64,000 bases of DNA, taken from NCBI GenBank assembly GCA_023362775.1, contig JALMGJ010000005.1:68035463-68099462 (forward strand), read 5' to 3'. Position numbers and translations under genes: made by a program. This document shows positions 22,967-33,650 of the stretch, piece by piece. This DNA comes from Charina bottae. Taxonomy: Eukaryota > Chordata > Lepidosauria > Squamata > Charinaidae. The notes beneath the pieces are model-generated. The model had not been told where the DNA came from. It saw only the letters and a program-made list of their open reading frames with translations, and did no database searches. Position 1 is the first letter of the stretch. Each line of letters opens with the position of its first letter.

Positions 22967-23412
22967 AAATTATAAAAACATTTAAATTATCTACTTTTGT
23001 ACTTAATAATGTTATAACAATCTTAACCCTATTAAGCCTAGAACCATACACTAAGTTATTATTATATCTTATAAATCTTAAAAGATCAAACAAACTTTAA
23101 AAGCAATCCCATAGATCTTAATCCAAAACATTACATAAAAATGGAATTATACAAACCTTAATATGAATCCAAATAGTAATATTCTTAATTCTTATAAGGA
23201 AATCAAATTATAAAAACATTTAAATTATCTACTTTTGTACTTAATAATACTATAAGTTAACTCTATTAAACCTAAAATCAAACAATTATTATTGTATCTT
23301 ATAGATCTCAAAAAATCAAGCAAATTTTAAAAGCAATAATCCAAGTCATTGAAGAAAAGTGCAATCATATAAGCCTTAATATCAAACCAAATACATATTC
23401 TTAATTTTTTAT
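22967..23412. repeat. Internal tandem duplication in element A
   Basis: Two diverged copies of about 230 bp. Both contain 'caaattataaaaacattta', then 'aattatctacttttgtactt', a 'taaacctaaa'-like segment, and finally 'ttaaaagcaat' and 'attcttaatt'. The copies begin near 22967 and 23203. The duplication lies in the AT-rich 3' non-coding part. Confidence 0.8.
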
Positions 23413-23476
23413 CCCACATCGAAGTATACTAGAACATTTACTTGTCTCCATATTACACACAGATTTCATAGAGAAA

Positions 23477-23866
23477 TCAAACAGCCCAACTGCCCCCCTC
23501 AGACTTCTCAGCAGAAAACCTCCCATAGAACAGAGCCATTTCTTTCCCAAAACATTCCCTCAGAAAAACAAACCCTTCGGTATCTTGCAAGTCAGGCAGT
23601 CTTAACCCCTTCAATACCAAAGTATATTCGTCATCTGGCATTTCCTCAGAGACTCCAATCTCACTGTCAGTAAAAGCATCTCCATCTTGATTGAATTCTT
23701 CCTCTTTCAGAACATCCTCAGCCAGCTGACACATTTTAAGACTGATATTTTCTACAATATCCTGAACATCTTGCAGAATAGCTTGAAGGGTGTCATGAAA
23801 AATCTGTTCGGAATCACAACAAAGCTCAGAACGCAGCTCTGAAAAGATCTCCTTAAACTCTTCCAT
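23477..23866 (-). CDS. 129-residue ORF of element A, function unknown
   Basis: A small acidic protein. Residues about 1-60 are predicted coiled coil (heptad pattern around 'FSELRSEL' and 'ILQDVQDIVENI'). Residues about 60-80 are very acidic ('EEEFNQDGDAF', 'EEMPDDE'), and the C-terminal part has 'GLRLPDLQDTEGF'. No RNA-recognition or reverse-transcriptase motif is visible. It lies mid-element on the same strand as the element's transcript. It may be a remnant of an ORF1-like coiled-coil protein. Whether it is translated is unknown. Confidence 0.4.
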   Translation of the reverse strand: MEEFKEIFSELRSELCCDSEQIFHDTLQAILQDVQDIVENISLKMCQLAEDVLKEEEFNQDGDAFTDSEIGVSEEMPDDEYTLVLKGLRLPDLQDTEGFVFLRECFGKEMALFYGRFSAEKSEGGSWAV

Positions 23867-24839
23867 GTTTCAGGCAGAAGATTATGATGCCCTCTAAATA
23901 CTTGGCTAGCACAGATAGGAGCTAATGGGTTAATGAAAGACTTCTGAGAGTAATTGACAAAAGAGAAAGTATGTTGACTGGCAGCTGCGGCTCCCAAGAA
24001 AAGTGAACAAGAAACTCAAAACTCAAAACAGCAGATTCAACGTGTAGGAAAATGTTAAATCCTTCAAATTAAATACAAAAATAATAGTGGGGAGATGATT
24101 ATTTATTTTCAGTCCTCCTTAATATTTAAATGGGAAATAAGCCAAAGTTTAAAAAAAGATTTTAAAATTAATCCAGAAATAACAATAAGCACCAAGAGAG
24201 TTTGCTTCTTCTTGCTGTAGAGAGTCTCTCTTAGGGTACATAAACTTAAAAAATATAAATTGGGTGATTTAGAAATGGGGGTGGCTCGGCCTAATGTCCC
24301 TTTAAAGCTACAGTGCGGTCTGGAAATGATGGCGTCCCCAACTCCAGTCGTCTCTTACCAGATTAGTGCCAACGCTGCTGGCAGTCCTCAGGCTACGAGG
24401 CGACATTTTGGAGTGCAAATGGGATGATTCCGAGCGTTTTCTGTCCATGAAAGTGCTCCAGGGCATCAGAAAAAGCCTGAGCCCCCCCAAAAAGCCAGCG
24501 CTGTCAGATCTGATCTGCCCGCTGTGATTGCGGGCACAGCTGTTCAGTTGGCCATGTCCCCCACCAGAAGTCGTAATGCTCATTCTTGAGCTGTAAAAAT
24601 TAGTCCTTCTGTTTCCTTTTTGATGATGCCAGCTTGTAACCATTGACAATTCCTGGTCTTTTCCACTTTATTTTCAGGGGTTTTTTTTATGTATTGGCCA
24701 TGTAATAATTTATTTCTCCAATTTTCTAAAGTTTTCCACCATTTACTTTTATAGTCGTTTTTTTGTTTCTGCTACTTTCAGGATGTTTGTTTTGTAAACT
24801 ACAATCAGCATTTGCTCTTTGCTTGGCGTGATGTAATAA

Positions 24840-25094
24840 TTTAATCTACATGTCTACGCCCCGCCTGGCATGGGATGACGGACGTAGTAGTGCCTCTTGG
24901 GGTTGGTTGGCCCCGTAGTATTGTCATCCATATTACGGCTTTTAACCATCTTTGGATTTTATTTATTCTTGTATTTGTTGTTTTTTTAGAAATTTTGTAT
25001 AGATTTTAAATTTTTATCTGTTGTAACCCGCCCAGAGTCCCCTGTTCGGGGAGATGGGCGGGGATAAATTGAATAAATAAATAAATAAATATTT
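24840..25094 (+). mobile_element. L2/CR1-like LINE 3' UTR and tail
   Basis: Ends with the hallmark 'cccgcccagagtcccc' ... 'gggagatgggcgggg' followed by an AAAT tail. The same terminal hairpin recurs at 36495, 49917, 53145, 54798, 57130 and, fused to a SINE, at 27990. Only the 3' UTR is present. It interrupts the R4-like LINE. Confidence 0.7.
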
Positions 25095-25464
25095 TTCCCC
25101 TTCAACTAACTATTTTGCCTTCAGTAAACCACAGCCTCCAACTTTTCATGCTTAACGCTCCTTTTAAATATTCTAAACTTTAACTTCACCATACAAGATG
25201 TTATCTGATTCAACTATTCCTAGGTGTTTGTAGCTTTCCTCTATGGGCAAAGATTTTATGAGATTCCCATTTTTGCATTGTATACATTCTGTTCCATTTT
25301 TCCTTTCCTTACACTGAGCATCACACATTTATCAAATCAAAATTCCAGTTTGATTTCACTACTACATATTCTTACATTATTAAGTAAGGATTCCATTTCA
25401 GTTTCTGATTTTCCGTCATCCTACTTCATCTTGTATAACAGGTGGGATATTTTTCTACTTTGTT

Positions 25465-25842
25465 TTAACAGCTCATACTGTATCCAAGTTTTGTTTCATT
25501 CAGTATATGAGTGAGGGGTATCAGTGAGATGATAAAAAGCAATGGAGATAGTGAATCCCCTTGAAAAATTCCTCTCCTGATATTTACATTTCCATTTTCT
25601 TCACTATTTAGCATCAAATATGTTTTCCGTTTTTTCACAGCTTCTTTTACAAAATTCTGAATGTTTGCCCTAATGCAAACATTTCTGTATCGAACTACGT
25701 GGAAAAGAATCAAATGCCTCTTTATAATCAATACAAACCATTTGTAACTTGGTTTTTCTTCACTTGAAGTTTTATCAATCAGCCATTGATTATTTCTTCC
25801 TTGTAAATTTCTGCTGTTACCTTTCTGTTCGCATGGGTACAA
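25465..25842 (-). pseudogene. R4/Dong-like reverse transcriptase fragment
   Basis: A 125-codon open stretch with 'VNIRRGIFQGDSLSPLLF', the conserved RT block with QGDSLSP, and 'HILNETKLGYSM' after it. The upstream residues match the palm region poorly. This RT wording is characteristic of R4/Dong/Rex6-type LINEs and differs from the L1 (RQGCPISP) and BovB (QQGCILSP) versions in this window. No YADD-bearing continuation is in frame, so it is a dead copy. Confidence 0.7.
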
Positions 25843-26560
25843 TTAGTTTTTGAATATGTAACTTGAAATCACAGTTGCTAATACACTAGTTAGCAACTTG
25901 AACATTGCCGGCAAGTAAGTAATTGATCTGTAGTTGCTTGCAACTACATCCTTGCCTCTTTTATTATAAAAAATGTTCTACCAGTTGTCATCCATTCTTC
26001 AATTTTTCCAGTTTGTCTTTCATAGAGACTCATCAGATATTTAAGCCAAAATAAATGTACTTCATTTTTTCCCATTGCACTCTTGTTCTTAACCTTTTTG
26101 TTTGCTTTTTAATCATCTCTGATGTTATGACTGTATCATCCATTTTGACTGAGCCAATGTTTTTTCCACTTTCATTTATCCATGTTGCATCTTTATTATG
26201 TTCTTTTGGGTTATGCCAGATGTCACTTCAAATTTTTAATATTTCATCTTTAGCAGGGCAAGCATGTTTATAATATTTCCCAGCAGTGATTTATAAAACA
26301 AATGCTGGTTTGATTTATTTTACCTTAATATCATTCGATTTTCTTTGAGATAGCTGTTGTTTTAACTCTTCTGAAACTTCCTTAATTTTCTTAGCACCAG
26401 GATTATGTTTTCTGTAAACTTTCCCTGGTCTTATTATTTATAGATTTTCTTTCGTTCAAATTTTTCATATTGCTGATATCATCTCATAATTATCATCTTT
26501 CCAAATGAAATTTCCATTTGGGTGATTGTTGCTTTTGTTTTACAGCATTGTATCTGATTT

Positions 26561-27556
26561 TATCACTGCTGCTATGCTATTATTATTACCATTATTATAT
26601 GCATATACTGTATACAATATGGTTTCTTACATACTGTTCAGTATTACCTTCCATTTAAGCATTTAATAAGATCAAGAACAGCTTTATAGCAGAAATCTCC
26701 AAGTAGATTTGCAAAGTGACTGTTTAACACGGTATCTTTTTTCCCCATTATAGATTAGTTCTTTTGCATCATTGAACTTTGGTACTTCACTATGTTTTAC
26801 AGACATTCCCTTTGTGATTGTTTTAACTAGAAAACAAAGCACTATAAATGGATTATTTCTCTGCAAGAAATAAATAAATAATTGAGAAAGTATATAAATT
26901 CAATTTGTCAGATATTTATCCTTTTCAAAATTCAGCATGGATTTCTATAGCACAGAATTTAGGTTATGCTACCAAAGTTGTTAGGAAAATTATAATAAAA
27001 GGTTTCAGCAACACTAGAATGAGTGTTGCTGTACGTGTGGTACTGAAAGGAGGGCCCAAAGGACAATGGCAATAGCAGGAAGTAAAAAAATAGTGTCGTA
27101 CAGTCCCTTGATATTGGTCAAAGAATTGGAGCTTACTGGATTTGAACTGAAGATATCTACTCTTGTTTTGTAAGACAGAGATATCCTTAGATTTCTCAGG
27201 TTGAGTGATCCCAAATGTTAAAACAACTTGGTGCTTGGAGAAAATTGTATCATCATGTGCATTCCAAATTTTCCACTCTTCAGATAATTTAGTCTAGAGT
27301 TCATTGAATGGTGATGAGTGTTGTAGACATATTGACTTGCAGGGCATCAAATTGGGGAAGCTTGTTCTGTTGTATTTGTACCACCATGTTTTCTGGGGTT
27401 TAGCATGTGGAGGTAGTCATTTGAAGATTTCCTTATTCATCAAAAATGACTATTCACTCCATATAGCTAACACTGGAACAGCCAAGCATAACTGAGCATT
27501 ATTAGTATAGTTTCTGTAGTGGCCTGCATACTTTCTTCAGCAGCAAACTGATTGAA
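26561..27556. other. Non-coding stretch
   Basis: AT-rich sequence, no gene or classified repeat recognised. Confidence 0.45.
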
Positions 27557-27572
27557 AAGCTAGTATGTACCA

Positions 27573-28062
27573 ATCGTGCGCGGTGGCTCAACGGGTTAAA
27601 CCGCTGAGCTGTAGACTGCTGATCAGAAGGTCGGCAGTTCGAATCCCCACATAACGAAGTGAGCTCTCGTTACTTGCCCCAGCTCCTGTCAACCCAACAG
27701 TTCGAAAGCTTAGCAAGTAGATAAATGGGTACCACCTTAAGTGGGAGAATATGCTGGCGTCCTGTCGTGGGTCGCCCACCGAACGGAGAAGACCTCATGA
27801 ATGGCGGCGGAGACGACGGATCCCGAACAGCAACATCCAGGACGTCAGCAGCCGGCTCCAAAGCAAGGTATTCTGAGACATGTAGTCCAGTACCCACAGA
27901 AGAGTCGGTTCCCTTACCCCTTCCCTTAGCGCGCAGTTAAACTGTACTATGTATGAAATGTATAAATATATGAATATGATGTATGTAAGCCGCCTAGAGT
28001 CCTCCATTAGGGAGGGGATAGGCGGGGTATAAATACAATCAATGAATCAATGAATGAATGAG
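27573..28062 (+). mobile_element. tRNA-derived SINE with L2/CR1-like LINE tail
   Basis: A 490-bp element. Its head has a pol III A box 'TGGCTCAACGGGTTAA' and a B box 'AGTTCGAATCC' at the spacing of a tRNA. Its unique body is CpG-rich (27760-27920). The 3' end 'gccgcctagagtcctcc' ... 'gataggcggggtataaat' copies the LINE tail found at 24840, 49740 and elsewhere, then ends in AATG repeats. TSDs of 16 bp with one mismatch (aagctagtatgtacca) lie at 27557-27572 and 28063-28078. It would be mobilised by the LINE with the matching tail. Confidence 0.9.
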
Positions 28063-28078
28063 AAGCTAGTATGTTCCA

Positions 28079-30818
28079 CTCAGGATTCATTGCTGCAGAT
28101 TATACAGAAACACACAGCTGCAACTCTTAACTTCCATTGGCTATAACTCTGCATCCCTTTGTGGTGGAAAGATGTATTGAGAAACAATTATTTAAGGTTC
28201 AAATTTCCTGTTTAGAATTAAGAGAGAAAAATGATTTCAACAATGCCTGTATGTAATAAGGCATTTGCATGCCAGATGATATGTGACATCACAGAAGTTA
28301 ATCTATTTTGCTCCTCCTTCGTGTGACCTTTACACTGAAGGTGAGGGATTGAAATTAACATGCCATGGACATGTTTCTAGGTGCTAACTTTCCCCAACAT
28401 TTTAGTTGTATATTGTGTGAGGAGTCGTATTTAGATAGTAAGCACTTATTATATAAAATGTTAACACCAACCCAATGGTTCAGTACAAGATTTTTGTTTG
28501 TGTAGTCTTTATTTGTAAATGGCCACATCCTCCTTGATTATGGTCCCTGAATTCAGGTTAGAGTTACTTAGCTGCCAGAAAAGCATCTAATTTTCTGATG
28601 GAAAGGAAGCAGCACATGTTGCAGCAAAGATGTCAGGGCAGGTGATCTGCTGACTGAGTTCCTAACTCTACCACCTTTCTCTTCAACCCTTGCGATTGAT
28701 AGAGCCACTGGAGTCCATGGATGATGGTTCTTTACTGCTGAAGATCCCATCTTCCACTCCCACACCCTTTCTCTGTATTGCTTTTTTAATATTTTGGGAA
28801 ATACATGAAAATACAATGGTATCTTTACAGATATTGCCTAGTAAAGCGGCGGCGGGTTTTTTAAAAAAGAACGAATGCATTCATGATGAGGGACAACATC
28901 TGCTTTATGAAACAGATTATCTCTTTTTCTCCTTTCCTCTACTTTCCCATCCTCCCCCCCCCCCGCCCCTTTATGCTGGGCAGAAGACAGGTCTGATAAA
29001 GTGAGAGGAAACAAGATTGGTTTTCTAAGGGCACTAGGCCCTTCATGATCAGCTAAATCACAGGCTGTCTCACTCCCTGGCTGGGTAATGACCTGCTCCC
29101 TGCACCATGGCACCTGCACCCCCCGTGGGACATTATGATGTGCACCTAGGCAACTGCAGGGGCCCACACTGAAGGTGAAGCTGTCATATCGATCTTTTTA
29201 GCTCTAAAATATGAGCCACTTTACTCTGCTCCCTGACGCTGTGATGTGAAAAATAATAACTTGGATCCAAATTAAAAATATTGATCTCTGGAAGGTGTTG
29301 AAAGTAAATAAACACCTTCCGAAGTTTTCGGGTCAGCCGAGAAATGGTATTCAGCAGTAAATGTGTCGGCGTGTCAGAATCCAGGGTTCTTGATCTGTTT
29401 TTCCTTTTGAATTGATTTTTCATTATTTACTTCCTAAAAGTGTTGGAATTTGGTCCTCCACTGCTAAATCCCAGTGTTCGGGCAAATTATTTCTTTGGGG
29501 CTTCTGAGGTGCTCCTAATCCACTCACTCATTGATTGATTGATTTTTGACTCAATAAACTTGCATTACCCTTGCTTTATTTAAGACTTCCATCATAATTT
29601 TTTGTACATTTAGGGTTGACTTTTTTATTTCCCTCTAACAGATGAGCTGACATTGGACTATCAAACATGTGGGAAAACAATTGCCACAAGGTTAATTTTA
29701 TTGCTAGCTCCATGCATTTTAAGTAGGTGCTAGGTATTTTCCACTCCCGACTGATAAATTACTGTTGAACCACTAAAGCTTAACAATGAATGGGAGCACA
29801 GTAACTACAACAAAAATCCACTTATATAAATGTATTGCAGAGCGAACAGGAGGGGGAGAGAACATTTTATTTCAGTGGTGGGTGTTGTTGTTGTTTTGTT
29901 ATTTAAATGTTCAAGAAAAGGACTAGCCTTTTGTAATAAACCACTTATTGTAATGTTATTAATGTAGTGAAGTGATTGAAATGGTTGTATGTTCCTACTA
30001 GTTGAGATAGAATTCTGCAGTTGGGTTTAATAGGTATTTTATCCTTGGTAAACAATCAGGCTGTTGGCTTATTTCTCTCAGAAAATATTTTTGGAAATAA
30101 AAGCATTCTGATACACTTTTTCTAATAGATTCACACAAAGTGATTTTAGTGAAAGTATGTTCTCAATGGTTTCTTTGTAAAACTGGCCCTAAAGGATGAA
30201 TTCTGTGGAGCTATCAACAGGAAATGGAATTAATTATCCATGTTGGTTTGTTTTTAGGACTGATACTTGATGAAGTTGCTAGAACCTTATTGCAGTGATC
30301 ATTGGGTTGTTTTGCTTTCTTTTCTTTTAATTTTCTGTAGATCTTGGGCTTCCCCCAAATTGTCCCATGCCATCTGTTTATGGTTATCTCCCAAAAAGAT
30401 CTGTGCTTACATTCATACCTGGCTGTTAGTATGTTGCAAGGGAGGTGTCTTAGTGATCTGGAGCTGCATTGAATTTCCTTGTTTTTCAGCACTAAGCTGC
30501 ATATGTTAATGGTTCATTAAATATTATTACCTTAATATTTTTAGTCCATTCAAAGTCTTAAAACTTCGGAAGAACTTATAATGCTGAAAAAACATGCCAT
30601 TCGTTATGATTTACTGCTGCATTTAGATATGTGGGATTGGTGGTAATTCTATCAATCACATAGGGCCTTCTCCTTGTACGTTGAGTACCATTTATTTAGT
30701 TGCTTATTTGTTAGGCTTGGGAGCTAACTAACCTCAATCTCAACCTACTCAAAGCAGCATATGCTGCATCTGCAGCAATGGTTAAAACAATACAGTAACA
30801 ATGCTTAATCAACATTAA
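28079..30818. other. Gene-free stretch with a conserved-looking block
   Basis: No supported gene. At 29200-29520 the sequence is balanced in composition, keeps several CpGs and lacks transposon words, compatible with a conserved non-coding element. A C run is at 28952-28965. Confidence 0.45.
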
Positions 30819-31168
30819 TGTCAGGGTAATTGGCGAAGAAACAACGCTGAGTCGGAGTTTCAACTCTAGTTCTTTATTATTTCTACCATACACAGAATCT
30901 TGCCAGACTAAAGGTTCCTAAACTGATCTAAGGGGAAAAATACCCTTGGGAATCTAGGGCGTTGCTAGTCTTACTTTCTTCCTCGGCCCCCCCTCCGACA
31001 CTCTCCAAGCTGTGCAAACACTTATCAGCCTGGAATACGCTCTCTACTCCCTCAGCTCCCAGCTCCATCACAATCCCATTGGACCTTAAACACTCTCCAA
31101 TATAGGCAGTCACAAACTGCAGATGGGCCAGTGGGACTGGAAAAGTAGTTGCTGAGCAAGAGATTACA
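30819..31168 (-). mobile_element. Probable solo LTR (minus orientation)
   Basis: A 350-bp segment with TGTCAGGG at its left and ATTACA at its right end (TG...CA). On the minus strand it has AATAAAGAACTAGAG followed by a CpG-rich 60-bp end, like the 3' portion of the solo LTR at 2530. The flanking 5-bp words (attaa, aacaa) do not match, so either the boundary is off or the TSD has decayed. Confidence 0.5.
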
Positions 31169-32825
31169 AACAATTCAGTTGTATCTGCATTTTATGTTGT
31201 TTCAAGGTATTTTCAACCCTGGCCCTGCTTTTGTAGTCAGCAGCGTTTTCCATAATTGATAATTTGTTAAAGATTAAGTTGGTCTCATGGACTGGTATTT
31301 GTTTAACAAGTGCCTACATTAAAAACTTCTCAGGTGACTTCCATCAGAATAGACTCTCAGAAAAGGACTTCACAGGCTATCAAAAACAGGATGTAGTTCA
31401 ATTATACCCAGTAGGAATTGAGAAAGAAGAAAAATCCTCTCTAAAGGCAATATTTTTTTAAATCTCCCTTTCATTTTAAAGCTTCTTGCCATGAAACATA
31501 TTTTAAAGGTGAGGGGGCTTTGCTGTTCAGAAAATGTAATCCCAAATTCTCTTGGATCTAATTAAACAGATTTTTAATCCCCTTTTACACATATGTCCAT
31601 TGTAATTTTCACATTCCTTGAATTTATCTGCTTTCTATTAGAAGTGTATTTAGTACTTTAAAAGGTGGCTTAATTATGTCCACTCCAGAAAGACAATAAA
31701 TACAAATGCCATTACTTTTAATCTTACACAAAAACCTAAAGAACCACTTTTTCCCTCACTCTGGCAGTGAAATGGACAGTGGCAGAGAAAATATGTCCTT
31801 ATACAACACACATAGGAATAATGATTTGGCAATTCCCATCGGTTTCTTGTGTTTTTAGGAACATAAATATGTAGTTTACAAGTAGTTCAAAAAATTAATG
31901 TATGAAAACCTCTCACCCCTTATTATACTGGACAGATTTTCTGGCTTTTGAATTACTGTAAGATGGTTTATGACTCAGGAGTTGAAGCTGAATAATATGT
32001 TGTGTAATATACTGAGGAAATAGGTGACCATAAATAAGAGGTCACTGAGGAAAAATTTAGTGGGATTGGAGCATATTAAAGCTAGTTTGCTAAAGGAGAC
32101 TAACCTGTACTGAAATGATGAGGCAGAATTATATTGTGTAGCCTGTGTAATGATCAGTTCAGAACTACAGTTAGATGAAGGCTAACTTCACAGTGATTAC
32201 ATTATAAAATTGCTTGGTCCCATAAGTTTCTGATGTCCAGGATGCTACAAAGGTAACTCTGTTGTCAAAAAACTGAACCAGATGTAGCATATATGCATTG
32301 TACTGTATTGAAATAAGGTATAACATTCTTTCTATTTTATTTCCTGGGGGGAAAAAAGGTGGTAATCCATTGTCTTTTTGGCTAGCGAGGCACCCTCGGG
32401 AAGCTATGTCAACTTTTTTTTTCCATCTCGGGAACCTTACTGTAAAGCTGAATTCACCAACTGGTAGTTATTCAAGTAATGATACTTGGCACATCAGCTG
32501 ATCCTTCCACACTACTGCTCACCCCAGCTTCCTCAAGGGACAAGGGAAGATGACCGGAAAAAAAAAAAAGGAATGCCCTCTTAATTCATAATGGATTGCA
32601 AGGCAAAAGTTGTAAAAGGGTGAGGGTGAAAATACAGAAAGGCTGAAAGTAGCATATGAGAGACTCGTGTACTATTTAAAATCTAACATGCCCAGAAATA
32701 TACTCAGAATTATGGCATGGGCTGACTGACCTCAGCTTTGAGCTACTTCTCCTTCTTTTTCATCCACAGAAATAGATGAACTACTCAGCTAGAGACATGG
32801 GCTTCTGCAGGACAGGGCAAGAGGA

Positions 32826-32950
32826 AGCAAGTGATGTCACATGTGTCATGATGTCATCACACAATGGATGCAAATTACATAATTTGGATCAGTTGTATCA
32901 TATTGTCATCCTGAAAATTACACGGTTTGCATAAATTACCCTGTCATCAT
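32826..32950. repeat. CRE/octamer-motif dispersed repeat, member 2
   Basis: Contains 'gtgatgtcacatgtgtcatg', 'atgatgtcatcacac' and 'gatgcaaattacataattt'. Shared vocabulary with the other members at 14720, 33127, 33540 and 57074. Confidence 0.5.
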
Positions 32951-33126
32951 GCCTTGTGCTGGACATATATGGCTAGAGAGCTATGTCTTTAAATATCATA
33001 TCCTTCCATCTGCTTGGGATACAGTACCTGTTTTCAGAAGGTGAAGATGCTCCTTTCTGTTCCCAATTATCTTCCAGGCTGTTCACTACCAACTTATCTT
33101 TTTTTTTTAAAGAATATCTGTGAGAA

Positions 33127-33205
33127 GGGGGTGATGTCATGTGCACTGTGACACACCATTTGCACAACTGCATCGTGATAGACATGATGTCATTATGCCT
33201 AGTAC
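33127..33205. repeat. CRE/octamer-motif dispersed repeat, member 3
   Basis: Contains 'ggtgatgtcatgtgcactg', 'catttgcacaactgcat' and 'gacatgatgtcattatgcc'. Confidence 0.45.
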
Positions 33206-33539
33206 TAAACACCAATACTGAGATCCATTGTTTACATTTTTGCAGCATAGGTGCTCCTTTCTTAACACTGCAAATGTGGCATTAATAAGTTGTGCTTGTG
33301 GTGGATTCATTACAGCTGTGTTGTTTAAAAATCATGGGAATATTTATTTATATTTATTTATTTACTACACTGATAAATTGCTAGCAGACTCATTTCAGTT
33401 TACAATATAACAAAAGGACACATGCATAACAATGACATAAAAACAATATACCATCATAAAAATTACTAGGTGTGCTATTCCAACAGTGATCTTAACCACA
33501 TGGGCATCTGTGTGTGGAATCAGCGGGGGCAAAGAAAGA

Positions 33540-33650
33540 AACACATGTAACAATGTCTTCATGCAAATGGCACAACTTACATACTTGTGTCAGATTATGT
33601 AATGGTGGTATTACCATTATGATGTCACAATGCACATGTCATTTTGTCTC
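33540..33650. repeat. CRE/octamer-motif dispersed repeat, member 4
   Basis: Contains 'caatgtcttcatgcaaatgg', 'cagattatgtaatgg' and 'ttatgatgtcacaatgcac'. It matches the member at 57074 closely ('aatgtcttgatgcaaatgac'). Confidence 0.55.

Larger units (their letters stand above)
22552..24572 (-). mobile_element. 2-kb non-autonomous L1-like element A, 15-bp TSD
   Basis: A 2021-bp minus-strand insertion bounded by perfect 15-bp duplications, gtaatgctcattctt (22537-22551 and 24573-24587), inside the R4-like LINE. The 5' end begins GACTTCTGGTGG, like the CTTCCGG start of the full-length L1, and the 3' end is A-rich with a T run on the + strand. It contains one 129-codon ORF and no reverse transcriptase. 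The element at 43234-45191 has the same layout. Such elements would depend on L1 ORF2p. Confidence 0.85.
21694..26560 (-). mobile_element. Decayed R4/Dong-like LINE, interrupted three times
   Basis: Minus-strand coding scraps occur in the right order across nearly 5 kb. They are a segment near 26180-26270 ('NPKEHNKDATW'), the reverse transcriptase block at 25465-25842, a 'WHHQKGNRR' segment near 24600-24640, and the 3' end with a trinucleotide tail at 21694. It is broken by a MIR-like SINE (22006-22205), an L1-like element (22552-24572) and an LTR-less LINE tail (24840-25094). Stops and shifts throughout mean that it is long dead. Assignment to the R4/Dong clade is from motif resemblance. Confidence 0.6.

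Noticed and set aside
24308..24649. 113-codon minus-strand frame across 24308-24649
   Set aside because: It spans the junction between L1-like element A and the R4-like LINE, so it is a chance fusion of two elements.
30814..31173. A matching target duplication for the LTR-like segment at 30819
   Set aside because: The flanks attaa and aacaa agree at only three of five bases, so no TSD is claimed.
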